From JBLHGU01 sp047615875 (lineage in GTDB: Bacteria > Pseudomonadota > Gammaproteobacteria > Arenicellales > CAJQKF01): 11,452 bases of DNA. Numbering within the stretch: the stretch's first letter is position 1; every line of letters starts with the position of its first letter. The translations under genes were made by a program, and so were the position numbers. Positions 1-7,280 of this stretch are shown piece after piece. The notes beneath the pieces were generated by a model. That model searched no databases. It was given only the letters and a program-made list of their open reading frames with translations, and was not told the origin of the DNA. The stretch covers positions 1 to 11,452 of the forward strand of contig JBLHGU010000156.1 in assembly GCA_047615875.1 (NCBI GenBank). Direction: 5' to 3'.

Positions 1-265
1 GAGCTGTTTTGCGTTTGCTAAAACTAATGATCTTGCCATAGTGTTGGTCAGCAGTGACGCCCAAATGATCGGTTCGTTCAACACTTACAGAGTCATCAAT
101 TTCGACTTCATCTGCCAGAGGAGAAAACAATGAGTGCAGAGCGCTCTGAGTGTCATGCAATCCCGATAAATTTCCCGTGCCGGAATTTATCGCTGACAAT
201 TGCATCAATGTGTCCAGTAAGGATTCCTTGCGGGAATCAATCCATTTTAGGCGTTCAGCACTCAT
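1..265 (-). CDS. M20-family metallopeptidase/deacylase, N-terminal fragment
   Basis: Only the first 88 codons are present; the gene continues past the left edge. The ATG at 265 lies 3 nt after the stop of the upstream aminotransferase, and a GAGG motif at the end of that gene sits about 10 nt before it, so the two are probably co-translated. The protein starts MSAERLKWIDSRKESLLDTL and contains an AINSGTGNLSGL segment near residue 25. This resembles the N-terminus of M20/M25/M40 zinc hydrolases of the carboxypeptidase G2/ArgE superfamily, where an INSGT-like stretch follows the first helix. The zinc ligands (HxD and later Asp/Glu/His) would lie beyond the window, so activity cannot be judged. 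Family members cleave amide bonds of N-acyl amino acids or small peptides, which suits a position after an aminotransferase. The substrate is unknown. The family call is fair, the subfamily uncertain. Confidence 0.68.
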   Translation of the reverse strand, partial: MSAERLKWIDSRKESLLDTLMQLSAINSGTGNLSGLHDTQSALHSLFSPLADEVEIDDSVSVERTDHLGVTADQHYGKIISFSKRKTA

Positions 266-268
266 TTG

Positions 269-1498
269 TTATGCAACCTCAGTATCTTGTAGAGCAGTTT
301 CAATGATAGTTAATGCTCGTTCCAGTTCTGTCTGACTTACATTCAATGGCGGTAATAAGCGAATCATATTGTCGCCAGACTTTCCCACCAACAGCCCGTT
401 CTCTCTTAGCTTCAGCAACAATTTTGTATTCTCTTCCACACACTTCACGCCCAGCATAAGACCAAGGCCATGAACGGAGGAAATCGATTGAGGGTATTTT
501 TTGGTCAACGCTTCAAGTCCAGTGACTAGAAAGTCGGCCTTACTGTTAACGTCTTTGAGTAAGCTTGGCTCTAGAACGAGATCCAGTACGGCGCCTGCAA
601 CGGCCATAGCTAGCGGATTGCCGCCGAAGGTGCTTCCATGGCTACCGAATTGCATGCTGGAAGAAACCGCTTCGTTTGCCAGGCAAGCGCCAACAGGAAA
701 TCCACCGCCAAGACCTTTGGCTATAGCCATAACATCAGGCTCTATTGAGTAATTCTCGTGGGCAAATAACTTTCCGCTTCGACCTACTCCACATTGTACT
801 TCGTCGAACATCAGCACTAGACCATGATCGTCACATAGTTCTCGCAATGATTTTAAAAATTCTTGGGAAGCAGGTCGTATACCGCCTTCACCTTGTACTG
901 GCTCGATAATTATTCCAGCCGTGCTTTCGTTGATGCAGTTTTTAACCGACTCAATATTTTCCAACTGTGCTTGATCGAATCCGTAGTCGCCGTGAATAAA
1001 ATTTTTCATGTGCGCTGGGTTTCCGGCAGCGGCTAGTGATGCCATGGTGCGCCCATGGAAGCTGGCTTCAAATCCGATTATGCGATATCGCTCCGGATGG
1101 CCATTAGTTGCCTGGTAAGCACGTATCGATTTTAGTCCTGCTTCTACCGCTTCGGTACCGGAGTTGGCGAAATAGACGCCGTCTGCAAAGCTCGATTCGA
1201 CAAGCCGTTGTGCCAAATGCTCTGCGGCAGGGATTCTAAAAACATTAGATGTGTGCCAAAGCTTTGTAGCTTGCTCACTTAGGGCTTTCACCAGATGGGG
1301 GTGTGCATGACCAAAGCTGGTAACTGCAATGCCGGACAGAAAATCTAAATAGACTTTGCCGTCTTCACTGAATAATTCACTCCCAACGCCGTGTGTGAAA
1401 ACAAGCTCTGCTGGTGGTTTGTAGTTGGGCCATAGAGCCGCTCTTGGATTGCTCTCTACTTCTGTGCTTGGGGCTGTGTGCTTAGCCTGGGGGGTCAT
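269..1498 (-). CDS. argD: Class III PLP aminotransferase, acetylornithine aminotransferase (ArgD) type
   Basis: The 409-residue protein has every hallmark of a fold-type I class III aminotransferase. These include NSGTEA at 112-117 (phosphate binding), FHGRT at 147-151, EPVQGEGG at 199-206, FDEVQCGVGR at 231-240 (Asp232 contacts the pyridine N) and AKGLGGGFPVGA with the Schiff-base Lys261. GSTFGGNPLA follows at 288-297. The length fits ArgD (about 400). The wording (YRIIGFEASFHGRT, QCGVGRSGKLFAHE) most recalls the alphaproteobacterial branch of ArgD. ArgD converts N-acetylglutamate semialdehyde plus glutamate to N-acetylornithine plus 2-oxoglutarate, and many relatives also act on ornithine or succinylornithine. 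Start: the ATG at 1498 follows a GGAG motif by 7 nt. The neighbours are an M20 hydrolase 3 nt downstream and a divergent Lrp regulator. That favours regulated amino-acid use as much as arginine biosynthesis, so the exact substrate is open. Confidence 0.88.
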   Translation of the reverse strand: MTPQAKHTAPSTEVESNPRAALWPNYKPPAELVFTHGVGSELFSEDGKVYLDFLSGIAVTSFGHAHPHLVKALSEQATKLWHTSNVFRIPAAEHLAQRLVESSFADGVYFANSGTEAVEAGLKSIRAYQATNGHPERYRIIGFEASFHGRTMASLAAAGNPAHMKNFIHGDYGFDQAQLENIESVKNCINESTAGIIIEPVQGEGGIRPASQEFLKSLRELCDDHGLVLMFDEVQCGVGRSGKLFAHENYSIEPDVMAIAKGLGGGFPVGACLANEAVSSSMQFGSHGSTFGGNPLAMAVAGAVLDLVLEPSLLKDVNSKADFLVTGLEALTKKYPQSISSVHGLGLMLGVKCVEENTKLLLKLRENGLLVGKSGDNMIRLLPPLNVSQTELERALTIIETALQDTEVA

Positions 1499-1687
1499 AT
1501 GCTATCTCCGGCGAATATAATTTAACGTTATGGTACCTCTAGTTCTTCCGAATGAGGTTTCTATGTTTTTGACTCTGATAAATATGATGTTTTTAAAAGA
1601 TGGTTTTCCGCAGATAATTCGGTGTAGAATCAAGAAGCAGGTGTGGTAGGACGAAATTCATGCAAAAACACAAAGAAATAATTGCTT
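1499..1687. promoter_or_regulatory. Divergent control region between aminotransferase and Lrp-family genes
   Basis: This 189-bp AT-rich spacer separates two divergent genes, so it must carry both promoters. Lrp-family regulators commonly bind such spacers, repressing themselves and controlling the neighbour. Visible elements are an 8-bp palindrome TAACGTTA at 1523-1530, close to the aminotransferase start, and AT-rich tracts between about 1575 and 1600. No segment matches the E. coli Lrp consensus well, and no operator is assigned. On the minus strand a TATATT box lies about 20 nt before the aminotransferase ribosome site, without a convincing -35. Confidence 0.5.
1569..1597 (+). promoter_or_regulatory. 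Candidate sigma-70 promoter for the Lrp-family gene
   Basis: TTGACT at 1569-1574 (5 of 6 to TTGACA) is followed after 17 nt by TTTAAA at 1592-1597 (4 of 6 to TATAAT). Transcription would start near 1604, giving a leader of about 84 nt. An alternative -10, TAGAAT at 1625-1630, has no good -35. This is consensus matching by eye only. Confidence 0.3.
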
Positions 1688-2173
1688 ATGGTCGATTTTA
1701 AACTAGATAAGACAGACCTGAAAGTCCTTCAAACCTTGCAGGATCAAGGCCGCATAACCAATCAGGATTTGGCGAATTTGATTCACCTATCCCCCAGCTC
1801 TTGCCTGCAACGGGTTCGGCGTCTGGAGAAAACAGGGGTGATTGCGTCTTATTCAGCGAATCTGGAGCTAGGCTCAATAGCTAGGCATATTATGTGTATT
1901 GCTACGGTGTCCTTAAGAAACCATACCCAGGAAGAATTTGAGGAATACGAAGAATTGGTCGCGGCAATTCCGGAAGTGGTGGAATTTTTTACTGTGAGTG
2001 GCGAGTCGGATTTTTTCGTACGTGTGATCTGCCCGGACATGAAACGTTATCTAGAAATTAACGGCGAGCTGTTAAGCGCTAACTCCTCCCGGGTAAATAT
2101 AAATACCTTTGTGGTAATGAAAGAAAATAAGCGCTTTCATGGCGTGAATCTAAAGACCCTAGTCGATGGCTAA
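1688..2173 (+). CDS. Lrp/AsnC-family transcriptional regulator
   Basis: The protein is 161 residues, the usual length for Lrp/AsnC feast-famine regulators. The N-terminal helix-turn-helix spans about residues 6-52: LDKTDLKVLQTLQDQGRITN, then LANLIHLSPSSCLQRVRRLE, which holds the recognition helix. The C-terminal ligand-binding/oligomerisation (RAM) domain covers about 65-145 and includes the effector-site loop SGESDFFVRV at 104-113. These regulators form dimers or octamers, sense amino acids, and often control divergent catabolic or transport genes. Here the divergent aminotransferase/M20 pair is the obvious target, which is inference. The open frame begins at a TTG at 1682, but the ATG at 1688 is preferred because it leaves a normal N-terminus (MVDFKLDKTD). 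The ribosome-binding site is weak (AAAG/AGAA). Assigning the specific ligand or a named member (bkdR, doeX, lrp) is not possible. Confidence 0.92.
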   Translation: MVDFKLDKTDLKVLQTLQDQGRITNQDLANLIHLSPSSCLQRVRRLEKTGVIASYSANLELGSIARHIMCIATVSLRNHTQEEFEEYEELVAAIPEVVEFFTVSGESDFFVRVICPDMKRYLEINGELLSANSSRVNINTFVVMKENKRFHGVNLKTLVDG

Positions 2174-2178
2174 GGATA

Positions 2179-2210
2179 CCTCTCACAGTCCTGTTGCTGT
2201 GTCGAAGAGG
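2179..2210 (+). terminator. Weak hairpin after the Lrp-family gene
   Basis: CCTCT plus CACAG (2179-2188) can pair with CTGTG (2197-2201) and AGAGG (2206-2210), with an 8-nt loop and a 4-nt bulge. The nearest T run (TTTTT at 2223-2227) begins 12 nt past the stem, which is too far for a textbook intrinsic terminator. It could act as a weak terminator or mRNA 3'-end stabiliser. Confidence 0.25.
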
Positions 2211-2239
2211 GAATGAAGAGAGTTTTTCCTACCGTATCT

Positions 2240-2271
2240 CCAAATTAAAATATGAGGTTCATCCTTGAACT
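2240..2271 (-). terminator. Candidate terminator of the amidohydrolase gene
   Basis: On the minus strand, GTTCA-AGGA-TGAAC (2270 down to 2257, plus one G-T pair) forms a short stem with a 4-nt loop. It is followed by CTCATATTTTAATTT, a T-rich but interrupted tail. It lies about 25 nt after the amidohydrolase stop codon. The stem is short and AT-rich, so strength is doubtful. A separate 10-bp palindrome GCTCTAGAGC sits at 2276-2285. Confidence 0.35.
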
Positions 2272-2296
2272 GTTAGCTCTAGAGCGAACCACAAGC

Positions 2297-5200
2297 CTAC
2301 TGTATTTTTACTCGGACCTCATCTAAAGGTTCTGTCCACCAACCTGTATCAAATGCATTGCTCTGAGGCCAAAGCTCGTCAAGAGTGTCTGCGTTGAAAA
2401 CTTTGCCGTTCTGAACTACTTTATCAATGGATTCCGTTCTTCTAATGTCTTCAAGAGGATTCTCATTGAGTATAACCAGATCAGCTAACTTACCCACCTC
2501 AAGTGAACCCAAATCATCCGGTGCACCTAGTATGTGAGCCCCATCAATAGTTGCCGCCCTTAGAATTTCAATCGGAGTCATTCCGCCCATAGCATAAGCC
2601 CACATCTCCCAGTGGTAGCCCAGACCTTGTAGTTCGCCATGACCCCCTACACCAAGCAAGCCACCTGCACGTTGAATTTGCGCAGCGGCTTCTGCGCCTT
2701 TATCAATTGTAAACTCATCATCCCTGATCCAGCCAGGACGTCTTTGAGTCAGTTCATCTAGTCTGTTGCTGGGATAAAAACGACGAAGCTTGGGATTGTC
2801 ATGAACTTCTTCTCGAGTAAAAAAATATTCAGTCATAGATGTCGTATTGTACTGGACGATTAGGGTAGGAGTGTATGCAGTTTTAGTTTGCGCAAAGAGC
2901 TGAACTACATCATCAAATATCGGTACATCTGGAAGGCTGTGCTCATTTCCATGCATGCCATCAATGGCATGTGTTAAGTCAAGTTTTTGATCGCCTCCAC
3001 CTTCGGTGGTTGGCAGTAAGCCTAGATCTTGAGATGCCTTCACCATCCATTGACGCTGCTCGCGATTGCCTACCATGTAGGACTTAATATTATTGGTGTT
3101 GTAGTGGTCTCTATAACGACGCAGGTAGCTGTGCACAGCATCGTAGCTCTGAAAATCATTTCGGCCAAAGATGCCAGCACCTGTCATGAAGGGTCGCTGA
3201 CCAATAGTTACGCCAGTTTCCTGCAAGTCTCTATAGGCAAAATAGTCATGGTAACTGGTTTGCACGTCGAGTCCGCTGGTAACGCCATAGGCTAGGTTTA
3301 TCGCTACAGTCCAATTGCTAGGCTCCAATACATCACTTGTTCTAAATTCCCAGTGCGCGTGGGTGTCGATAAAGCCCGGAATAATCCATTTGCCTGTTAC
3401 ATCAATTACATGAACGTCTTGGGGCAAGGTGAGTGAGCCTCGAGGACCGATCGCATTGATGCGATTGTTCTCAATGAGGATGTCAGTGTTTTCTAAAACT
3501 CGTCCCATTTCCTCGAGGGAGGTTCCTGCCATAGTGATAACGTTACCTCCACTTAGTAATAAATTTCCTTGGGGGGTTTCTCTTTCAACGGTTACTTTGA
3601 AAGGCGTTAGAACTACGGCTTCATTTTCATCAAGTGGAACAAAGGGTTCCTCAGAGTCCGCTTCAGGCGCGGAAGTATCTTCCGTAGAATTGGAATCATC
3701 AATAGCTTCTCGGAATACAATGCTTGCCAGCGGCCGCTCGTAGAATGAAGAGCCTATCGCCCAGTTGGCACTGCTGCTGTCATCAGACCAGCCTATAAAA
3801 TCGGCGCCGATATCGGTTAATCGTTTTGCAGGAAGGCTAGGGTTTCTCACATCCACTTTTGGGACTGTCGCACCGATCATAGGAAGGTTGACAACCCATA
3901 CTTGCTTGATCACATGGGCTAACACATATTTCCCATCAGGCGAAATTCTTAAATCTTCGGCACCGGGAGCTTCTTCAGCAAAGCTGGTCCCGAGCGGAGC
4001 TGTGATATGAATATGATCTCTTCGGTCAGCGCCATTCAAATTGATCGAAAAGAGTGTGCCTTCCTCAGCCATATACAGTCTGTCAGACTCTGGGCCAAAA
4101 TGAGGCTTGCGCGCATCACCTGCCGACATGATTACTTTTTCATCGCCGCCGTCTTCATCTAGAGATATAAGTTCCAGCGGAACTCCGATGCCAGTAAATT
4201 CGCTATAGTCTTGATGGCGCATCCATTCATTGCCTTTCAAGGCCCACAGACGTTGGCCATCTGGTTGCCATACGATGTCTGTATAGAACGCGGCATTTTC
4301 TGTTAGCTGCTGGGCTTGGCCTCGACCATTTGCGCGGACTTTCCAGATATGGCCGCCGTCATTAGCTGTCCAACTTACAAAAGCTATCCATCTGCCATCT
4401 GGCGAATAAACAGGTTGAAAAGCCCACATGTCTTCAGGGGTAATAGCAACTGGCTGTGGGTCTGATTTTTCTAGGGTGTAGAGTCTGGTAAGCACACTTG
4501 CCACCAGGCTCTCATTGTCCGGAGATAGATCAGGACTTTGCGCTAAGGTTGCCGTTAGAGGCCCGGTTGGAACTCGCCAGGTGTTTGTAAGATCAGGACC
4601 AATATTCAGTGAAACATTTGCCGTAAATGGGATTTCAGTTCTTTCGCCACTGGCAATGTCAATACGCTGAAACTGACCGCCCGTGGATAGGATTAACGCT
4701 TCACTATCTGCGGTAATGGCATAATCAGGCAGCATGCCTCTGCTTGAAGGTCTGAAGTTTTCTTGAGCATCGCGCTGAATAGGGTAGCTTAACCAGCGAT
4801 CTTCACCGGTTTCTAAGTCTCTGACTCGCAATCCTGTTTGAGTTTGATAGCGAGTGCCATAGATAAGAAGTTTTCCATCGGGGCTCACTTTAGGCCTCAC
4901 TGCTCCGCCTTCGCCGCGTGTAATTTGTAAGCGTGAACCGTCGTTCAAATTTAACCTGACTATTTGTGTTACAGGAAAGTCCTCGGTGGGAGCATCTGGT
5001 GATCCCAGTTTCTCGGCAAAGTACACAGAGTTTCCATCAGGGGAAAATGCAGCGCCTACACCGGGTGGATTTGAATTGTCGTCATCTGCTTGAGAGAGTG
5101 TCGTGCCACTGCCTCCATCCACGTGGTATTGCTTTAGCTCAATCTCCTTGCCTCGCTCGGTGACCGTGACGGAGTTGCTATCAGTCGTCCAGGCCGGACT

Positions 5201-5605
5201 TAGCATGCGAGTGTAAGTCTCATCGCTTAACTGAATAGGATTGCTGCCGTCGATATCTGCAATCCAGAGATTACTCTTACCATTGCGATCGCTGATAAAG
5301 GCTATTTTTTCTCCCGATGGTGATATCACTGCCTGGCTGTCGAATGCCATACCCGAGGTTATGCGTTCAGCACTGCCTCCTGAGATTGGTAACGAGTAAA
5401 TATCTCCTAGTAAATCAAAAAGGAAATACTCATTTGAAGGATGTAAGGAAACAGAAACCCACGAACCTTCATCAACGGTAAACTCAAGCAAATTTGAGGT
5501 GTCGGCCAATGGCAGATCTTCAGCTACAGCTGAATAAGTAGTTATAGCTAGAGAAAGAGTGCTAAAAAGGAAAATCGCTAGTCGAGAGATGGAAGTATTG
5601 GTCAT
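2297..5605 (-). CDS. Exported WD40-like (TolB/PD40) beta-propeller fused to a C-terminal amidohydrolase
   Basis: This 1102-residue protein begins with a Sec signal peptide (MTNTSISRLAIFLFSTLSLA, likely cut near AVAE at 26-29), so it acts in the periplasm or outside. Residues about 45-620 hold PD40/TolB-like blades with repeated SPDG motifs: SPSGEKIAF at 95-103, FSPDGNSVYF at 188-197, VSPDGKLLIY at 240-249, YSPDGRWIAF at 400-409 and ISPDGKYVLA at 554-563. An acidic Ser/Asp/Glu linker at about 634-663 leads to an amidohydrolase domain (about 680-1070). It has the metal motif HAH at 749-751, TSGLDV at 776-781, DGMHGNEH at 882-889, GGHGEL at 987-992 and the ending GSLEVGKLADLVIL at 1033-1046. Where many amidohydrolases carry a catalytic Asp, this branch has His989-Gly-Glu. 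Such fusions, about 1050-1100 residues long, recur in gammaproteobacteria; a peptidase-like or imidazolonepropionase-like activity is possible but the substrate is unknown. The gene stands alone between convergent and divergent neighbours. Confidence 0.9.
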   Translation of the reverse strand: MTNTSISRLAIFLFSTLSLAITTYSAVAEDLPLADTSNLLEFTVDEGSWVSVSLHPSNEYFLFDLLGDIYSLPISGGSAERITSGMAFDSQAVISPSGEKIAFISDRNGKSNLWIADIDGSNPIQLSDETYTRMLSPAWTTDSNSVTVTERGKEIELKQYHVDGGSGTTLSQADDDNSNPPGVGAAFSPDGNSVYFAEKLGSPDAPTEDFPVTQIVRLNLNDGSRLQITRGEGGAVRPKVSPDGKLLIYGTRYQTQTGLRVRDLETGEDRWLSYPIQRDAQENFRPSSRGMLPDYAITADSEALILSTGGQFQRIDIASGERTEIPFTANVSLNIGPDLTNTWRVPTGPLTATLAQSPDLSPDNESLVASVLTRLYTLEKSDPQPVAITPEDMWAFQPVYSPDGRWIAFVSWTANDGGHIWKVRANGRGQAQQLTENAAFYTDIVWQPDGQRLWALKGNEWMRHQDYSEFTGIGVPLELISLDEDGGDEKVIMSAGDARKPHFGPESDRLYMAEEGTLFSINLNGADRRDHIHITAPLGTSFAEEAPGAEDLRISPDGKYVLAHVIKQVWVVNLPMIGATVPKVDVRNPSLPAKRLTDIGADFIGWSDDSSSANWAIGSSFYERPLASIVFREAIDDSNSTEDTSAPEADSEEPFVPLDENEAVVLTPFKVTVERETPQGNLLLSGGNVITMAGTSLEEMGRVLENTDILIENNRINAIGPRGSLTLPQDVHVIDVTGKWIIPGFIDTHAHWEFRTSDVLEPSNWTVAINLAYGVTSGLDVQTSYHDYFAYRDLQETGVTIGQRPFMTGAGIFGRNDFQSYDAVHSYLRRYRDHYNTNNIKSYMVGNREQRQWMVKASQDLGLLPTTEGGGDQKLDLTHAIDGMHGNEHSLPDVPIFDDVVQLFAQTKTAYTPTLIVQYNTTSMTEYFFTREEVHDNPKLRRFYPSNRLDELTQRRPGWIRDDEFTIDKGAEAAAQIQRAGGLLGVGGHGELQGLGYHWEMWAYAMGGMTPIEILRAATIDGAHILGAPDDLGSLEVGKLADLVILNENPLEDIRRTESIDKVVQNGKVFNADTLDELWPQSNAFDTGWWTEPLDEVRVKIQ

Positions 5606-5630
5606 GGCTCATTAACCGCCTGTCGAAGTT

Positions 5631-5654
5631 GTAGGATCAAAATGTAGGGTCAAA
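5631..5654. repeat. Imperfect 11-bp direct repeat, 13-nt period
   Basis: GTAGGATCAAA at 5631-5641 and GTAGGGTCAAA at 5644-5654 match at 10 of 11 positions. They lie 26-49 nt upstream of the amidohydrolase start codon, where the promoter or 5' leader should be. On the minus strand the copies read TTTGACCCTAC and TTTGATCCTAC. A regulator half-site pair is possible but unproven. Confidence 0.5.
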
Positions 5655-5699
5655 TTTGCTTGCGGCTTTTGAGTTCACTTTCTAGCGGCTAAGCTGATT

Positions 5700-5740
5700 C
5701 TCTATTTTTTAGAGCAAACACACCACTGATTTTTTAGTGG
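5700..5740. promoter_or_regulatory. Two tandem short hairpins with T-only loops
   Basis: CTCTA-TTTTT-TAGAG (5700-5714) is a perfect 5-bp inverted repeat. Eight nt later, CCACTGA-TTTT-TTAGTGG (5723-5740) forms a 7-bp stem with one G-T pair. Both share the core ATTTTTTAG. Neither is followed by a T tract on the plus strand, so they are not obvious terminators. They could be regulator-binding inverted repeats in the divergent promoter region. Confidence 0.4.
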
Positions 5741-5924
5741 AATTCCCACACTACCATGGGCAGCTACGAGCTATACCCATGAATATCTTGGCTTAGGTAA
5801 GAGCATATCTGGTGCAGGTGGAATGTCGAATGGGTAGTGACTGTGGCGAATTGATAGTTTAGCCTGTATAAGGTCAGAATAACTTGAACCTACTCCAATC
5901 TCCAAACTAGCCTGACTGAAACTC

Positions 5925-7277
5925 ATGGATATCAAACAATCCAATAACAAAACAGCTTTGACGCCAACCGCGATTCTCAGGTTTGTTCTCCCCTCAATAC
6001 TCAGCTTGATTCTGTTTCTCGTCCCTTTTTCTATCGACGGTAACAATACAATACTGGTTGCTGTGCTGGCGCAATTTCTCAATGAGCAACTATCCCCGCT
6101 CCTTCCTGTGTTGATATTACTGATTGCTACCAGTTCGGCAACGCTCGCAATTATCTGTACTTTGCGACGCACCACTACAGGCCTTCTAGGCGAGCTATTC
6201 GGAGTCAGCTGGCCGTGGTTATGTTTGCGCATTGTGGGAGCGCTAATTGCCATACTGGTATTCTTTGAGGCCGGCCCGGAAGCAGTCTGGGGCGCGAGCA
6301 CAGGCCAGACCATGGTTGGGCAATTGGTGCCAACTGTGATGACACTTTTTCTAGCGGTGATTTTCCTTCTGCCTCTGATGACAGAATACGGCATCATGGA
6401 ATTTGCTGGAGTACTCTTGTCGCGCTTCTTTCGGTTACTGTTCCGTCTACCGGGACGGGGTGCCATCGATGCCATGGCTTCATGGCTTGGGGCAGCACCA
6501 TTGGGTGCGCTGGTCACTACACAGCAGTATGAACGTGGTAACTACAATCGACGCGAGGCGCTTAGCATTATCTCGTGCTTCTCACTGGCCTCGGTTGCCT
6601 TTTGCCTGCTAATCGCCAGCATTCTCGATATAACCCATATCTTTCTGCAGTTCTATGGATCCGTAGTCGTTGTCTCTATCGTTCTCGCCATCATAGTTTG
6701 CAGAATTCCACCTCTTAGTAGAATACCTGCCACCTACAATTGCGATGCGCAAACTAGCGAGCTTGTGCCTACGGGTCACTCAGTATGGAATTGGGCCTTG
6801 CAGCAGGCGGTGCGAAAGGCAATAGAGGCTGATCCCTGGCCAACTCAACTGCGTCGCAGTGGAATAAAATTGCTAGATCTATGGTTTGGCCTTATTCCAA
6901 CCGTAATCGCCATTGGCACTGTCTCTCTAATAGTGGCGGAATACACCCCACTGTTTAACTGGATAGCTTATCCCTTCAGCCTTTATCTCGAATTGCTCCG
7001 CGTACCGGAAGCCTTCGCTGCCGCCCCGTCCATGGTTGTGGGATTTGCTGACATGATTCTCCCGGCGGTATTGGGCAGCGATATAGAATCTGAATTTACG
7101 CGCTTTATTATTGCTGGCATTTCGGTCACGCAGGTCATTTACATGTCGGAGATTGGCACGCTTATTCTGAGATCAAAAATTAATACGACCGTCTGGCATC
7201 TCGCCGGCATATTTCTGGTTCGCACTGTCATTGCCATTCCCTTGTTTGTCCTGATGGGACACCTTTTACTGGATTGA
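5925..7277 (+). CDS. YjiH-family inner-membrane protein with nucleoside-recognition (Gate) domain
   Basis: The 450-residue polytopic protein has hydrophobic segments at about 18-36, 42-80 (probably two), 100-115, 133-152, 212-232, 240-260, 318-338, 345-360, 390-408 and 425-447. It matches YjiH/COG3314 in length and in signature stretches. These are TEYGIMEFAGVLLSRFFR at 153-170, LPGRGAIDAMASWLGAAPLG at 175-194 (Gate-type loop), QQYERGNYNRREA at 200-212, EYTPLFNW at 339-346, VGFADMILPA at 372-381 and VTQVIYMSEIGTLIL at 401-415. YjiH proteins are presumed transporters of unknown substrate. The gene is followed after 3 nt by a HisC-like aminotransferase, implying a shared transcript and perhaps a shared substrate. 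No good ribosome-binding site precedes the ATG; the start is kept because the hydrophilic N-terminus before the first membrane helix looks normal. Confidence 0.88.
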   Translation: MDIKQSNNKTALTPTAILRFVLPSILSLILFLVPFSIDGNNTILVAVLAQFLNEQLSPLLPVLILLIATSSATLAIICTLRRTTTGLLGELFGVSWPWLCLRIVGALIAILVFFEAGPEAVWGASTGQTMVGQLVPTVMTLFLAVIFLLPLMTEYGIMEFAGVLLSRFFRLLFRLPGRGAIDAMASWLGAAPLGALVTTQQYERGNYNRREALSIISCFSLASVAFCLLIASILDITHIFLQFYGSVVVVSIVLAIIVCRIPPLSRIPATYNCDAQTSELVPTGHSVWNWALQQAVRKAIEADPWPTQLRRSGIKLLDLWFGLIPTVIAIGTVSLIVAEYTPLFNWIAYPFSLYLELLRVPEAFAAAPSMVVGFADMILPAVLGSDIESEFTRFIIAGISVTQVIYMSEIGTLILRSKINTTVWHLAGIFLVRTVIAIPLFVLMGHLLLD

Positions 7278-7280
7278 AGT

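Larger units (their letters stand above)
5606..5924. promoter_or_regulatory. Divergent spacer between amidohydrolase and yjiH genes
   Basis: This 319-bp non-coding stretch must hold promoters for both divergent genes. It contains an imperfect direct repeat near the amidohydrolase start (5631-5654) and two adjacent T-loop hairpins (5700-5740). On the yjiH side, TTGATA followed by CAGAAT at 18-nt spacing, or a TATAAG box, could serve as promoter, but neither is strong. A minus-strand reading frame runs through part of it from the opposite strand of yjiH and is judged a shadow. No convincing small gene or RNA gene was found. Confidence 0.5.

Noticed and set aside
1604..1630. E. coli-type Lrp box around CAGATAATTC before the regulator gene
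   Set aside because: It matches only about half of the 15-base consensus, no better than chance in AT-rich DNA.
3429..3743. 104-codon plus-strand open frame inside the amidohydrolase gene
   Set aside because: It is antisense to the linker and domain start of a well-supported 1102-residue protein, has low-complexity serine-rich content, and no recognisable family.
5771..6517. 248-codon minus-strand open frame opposite the yjiH-type gene
   Set aside because: It lies fully or partly antisense to a clearly conserved membrane protein. Its composition (rich in Ser, Arg, Pro and Thr with no domain) is typical of a frame shadow, and no ribosome site or neighbour supports it.
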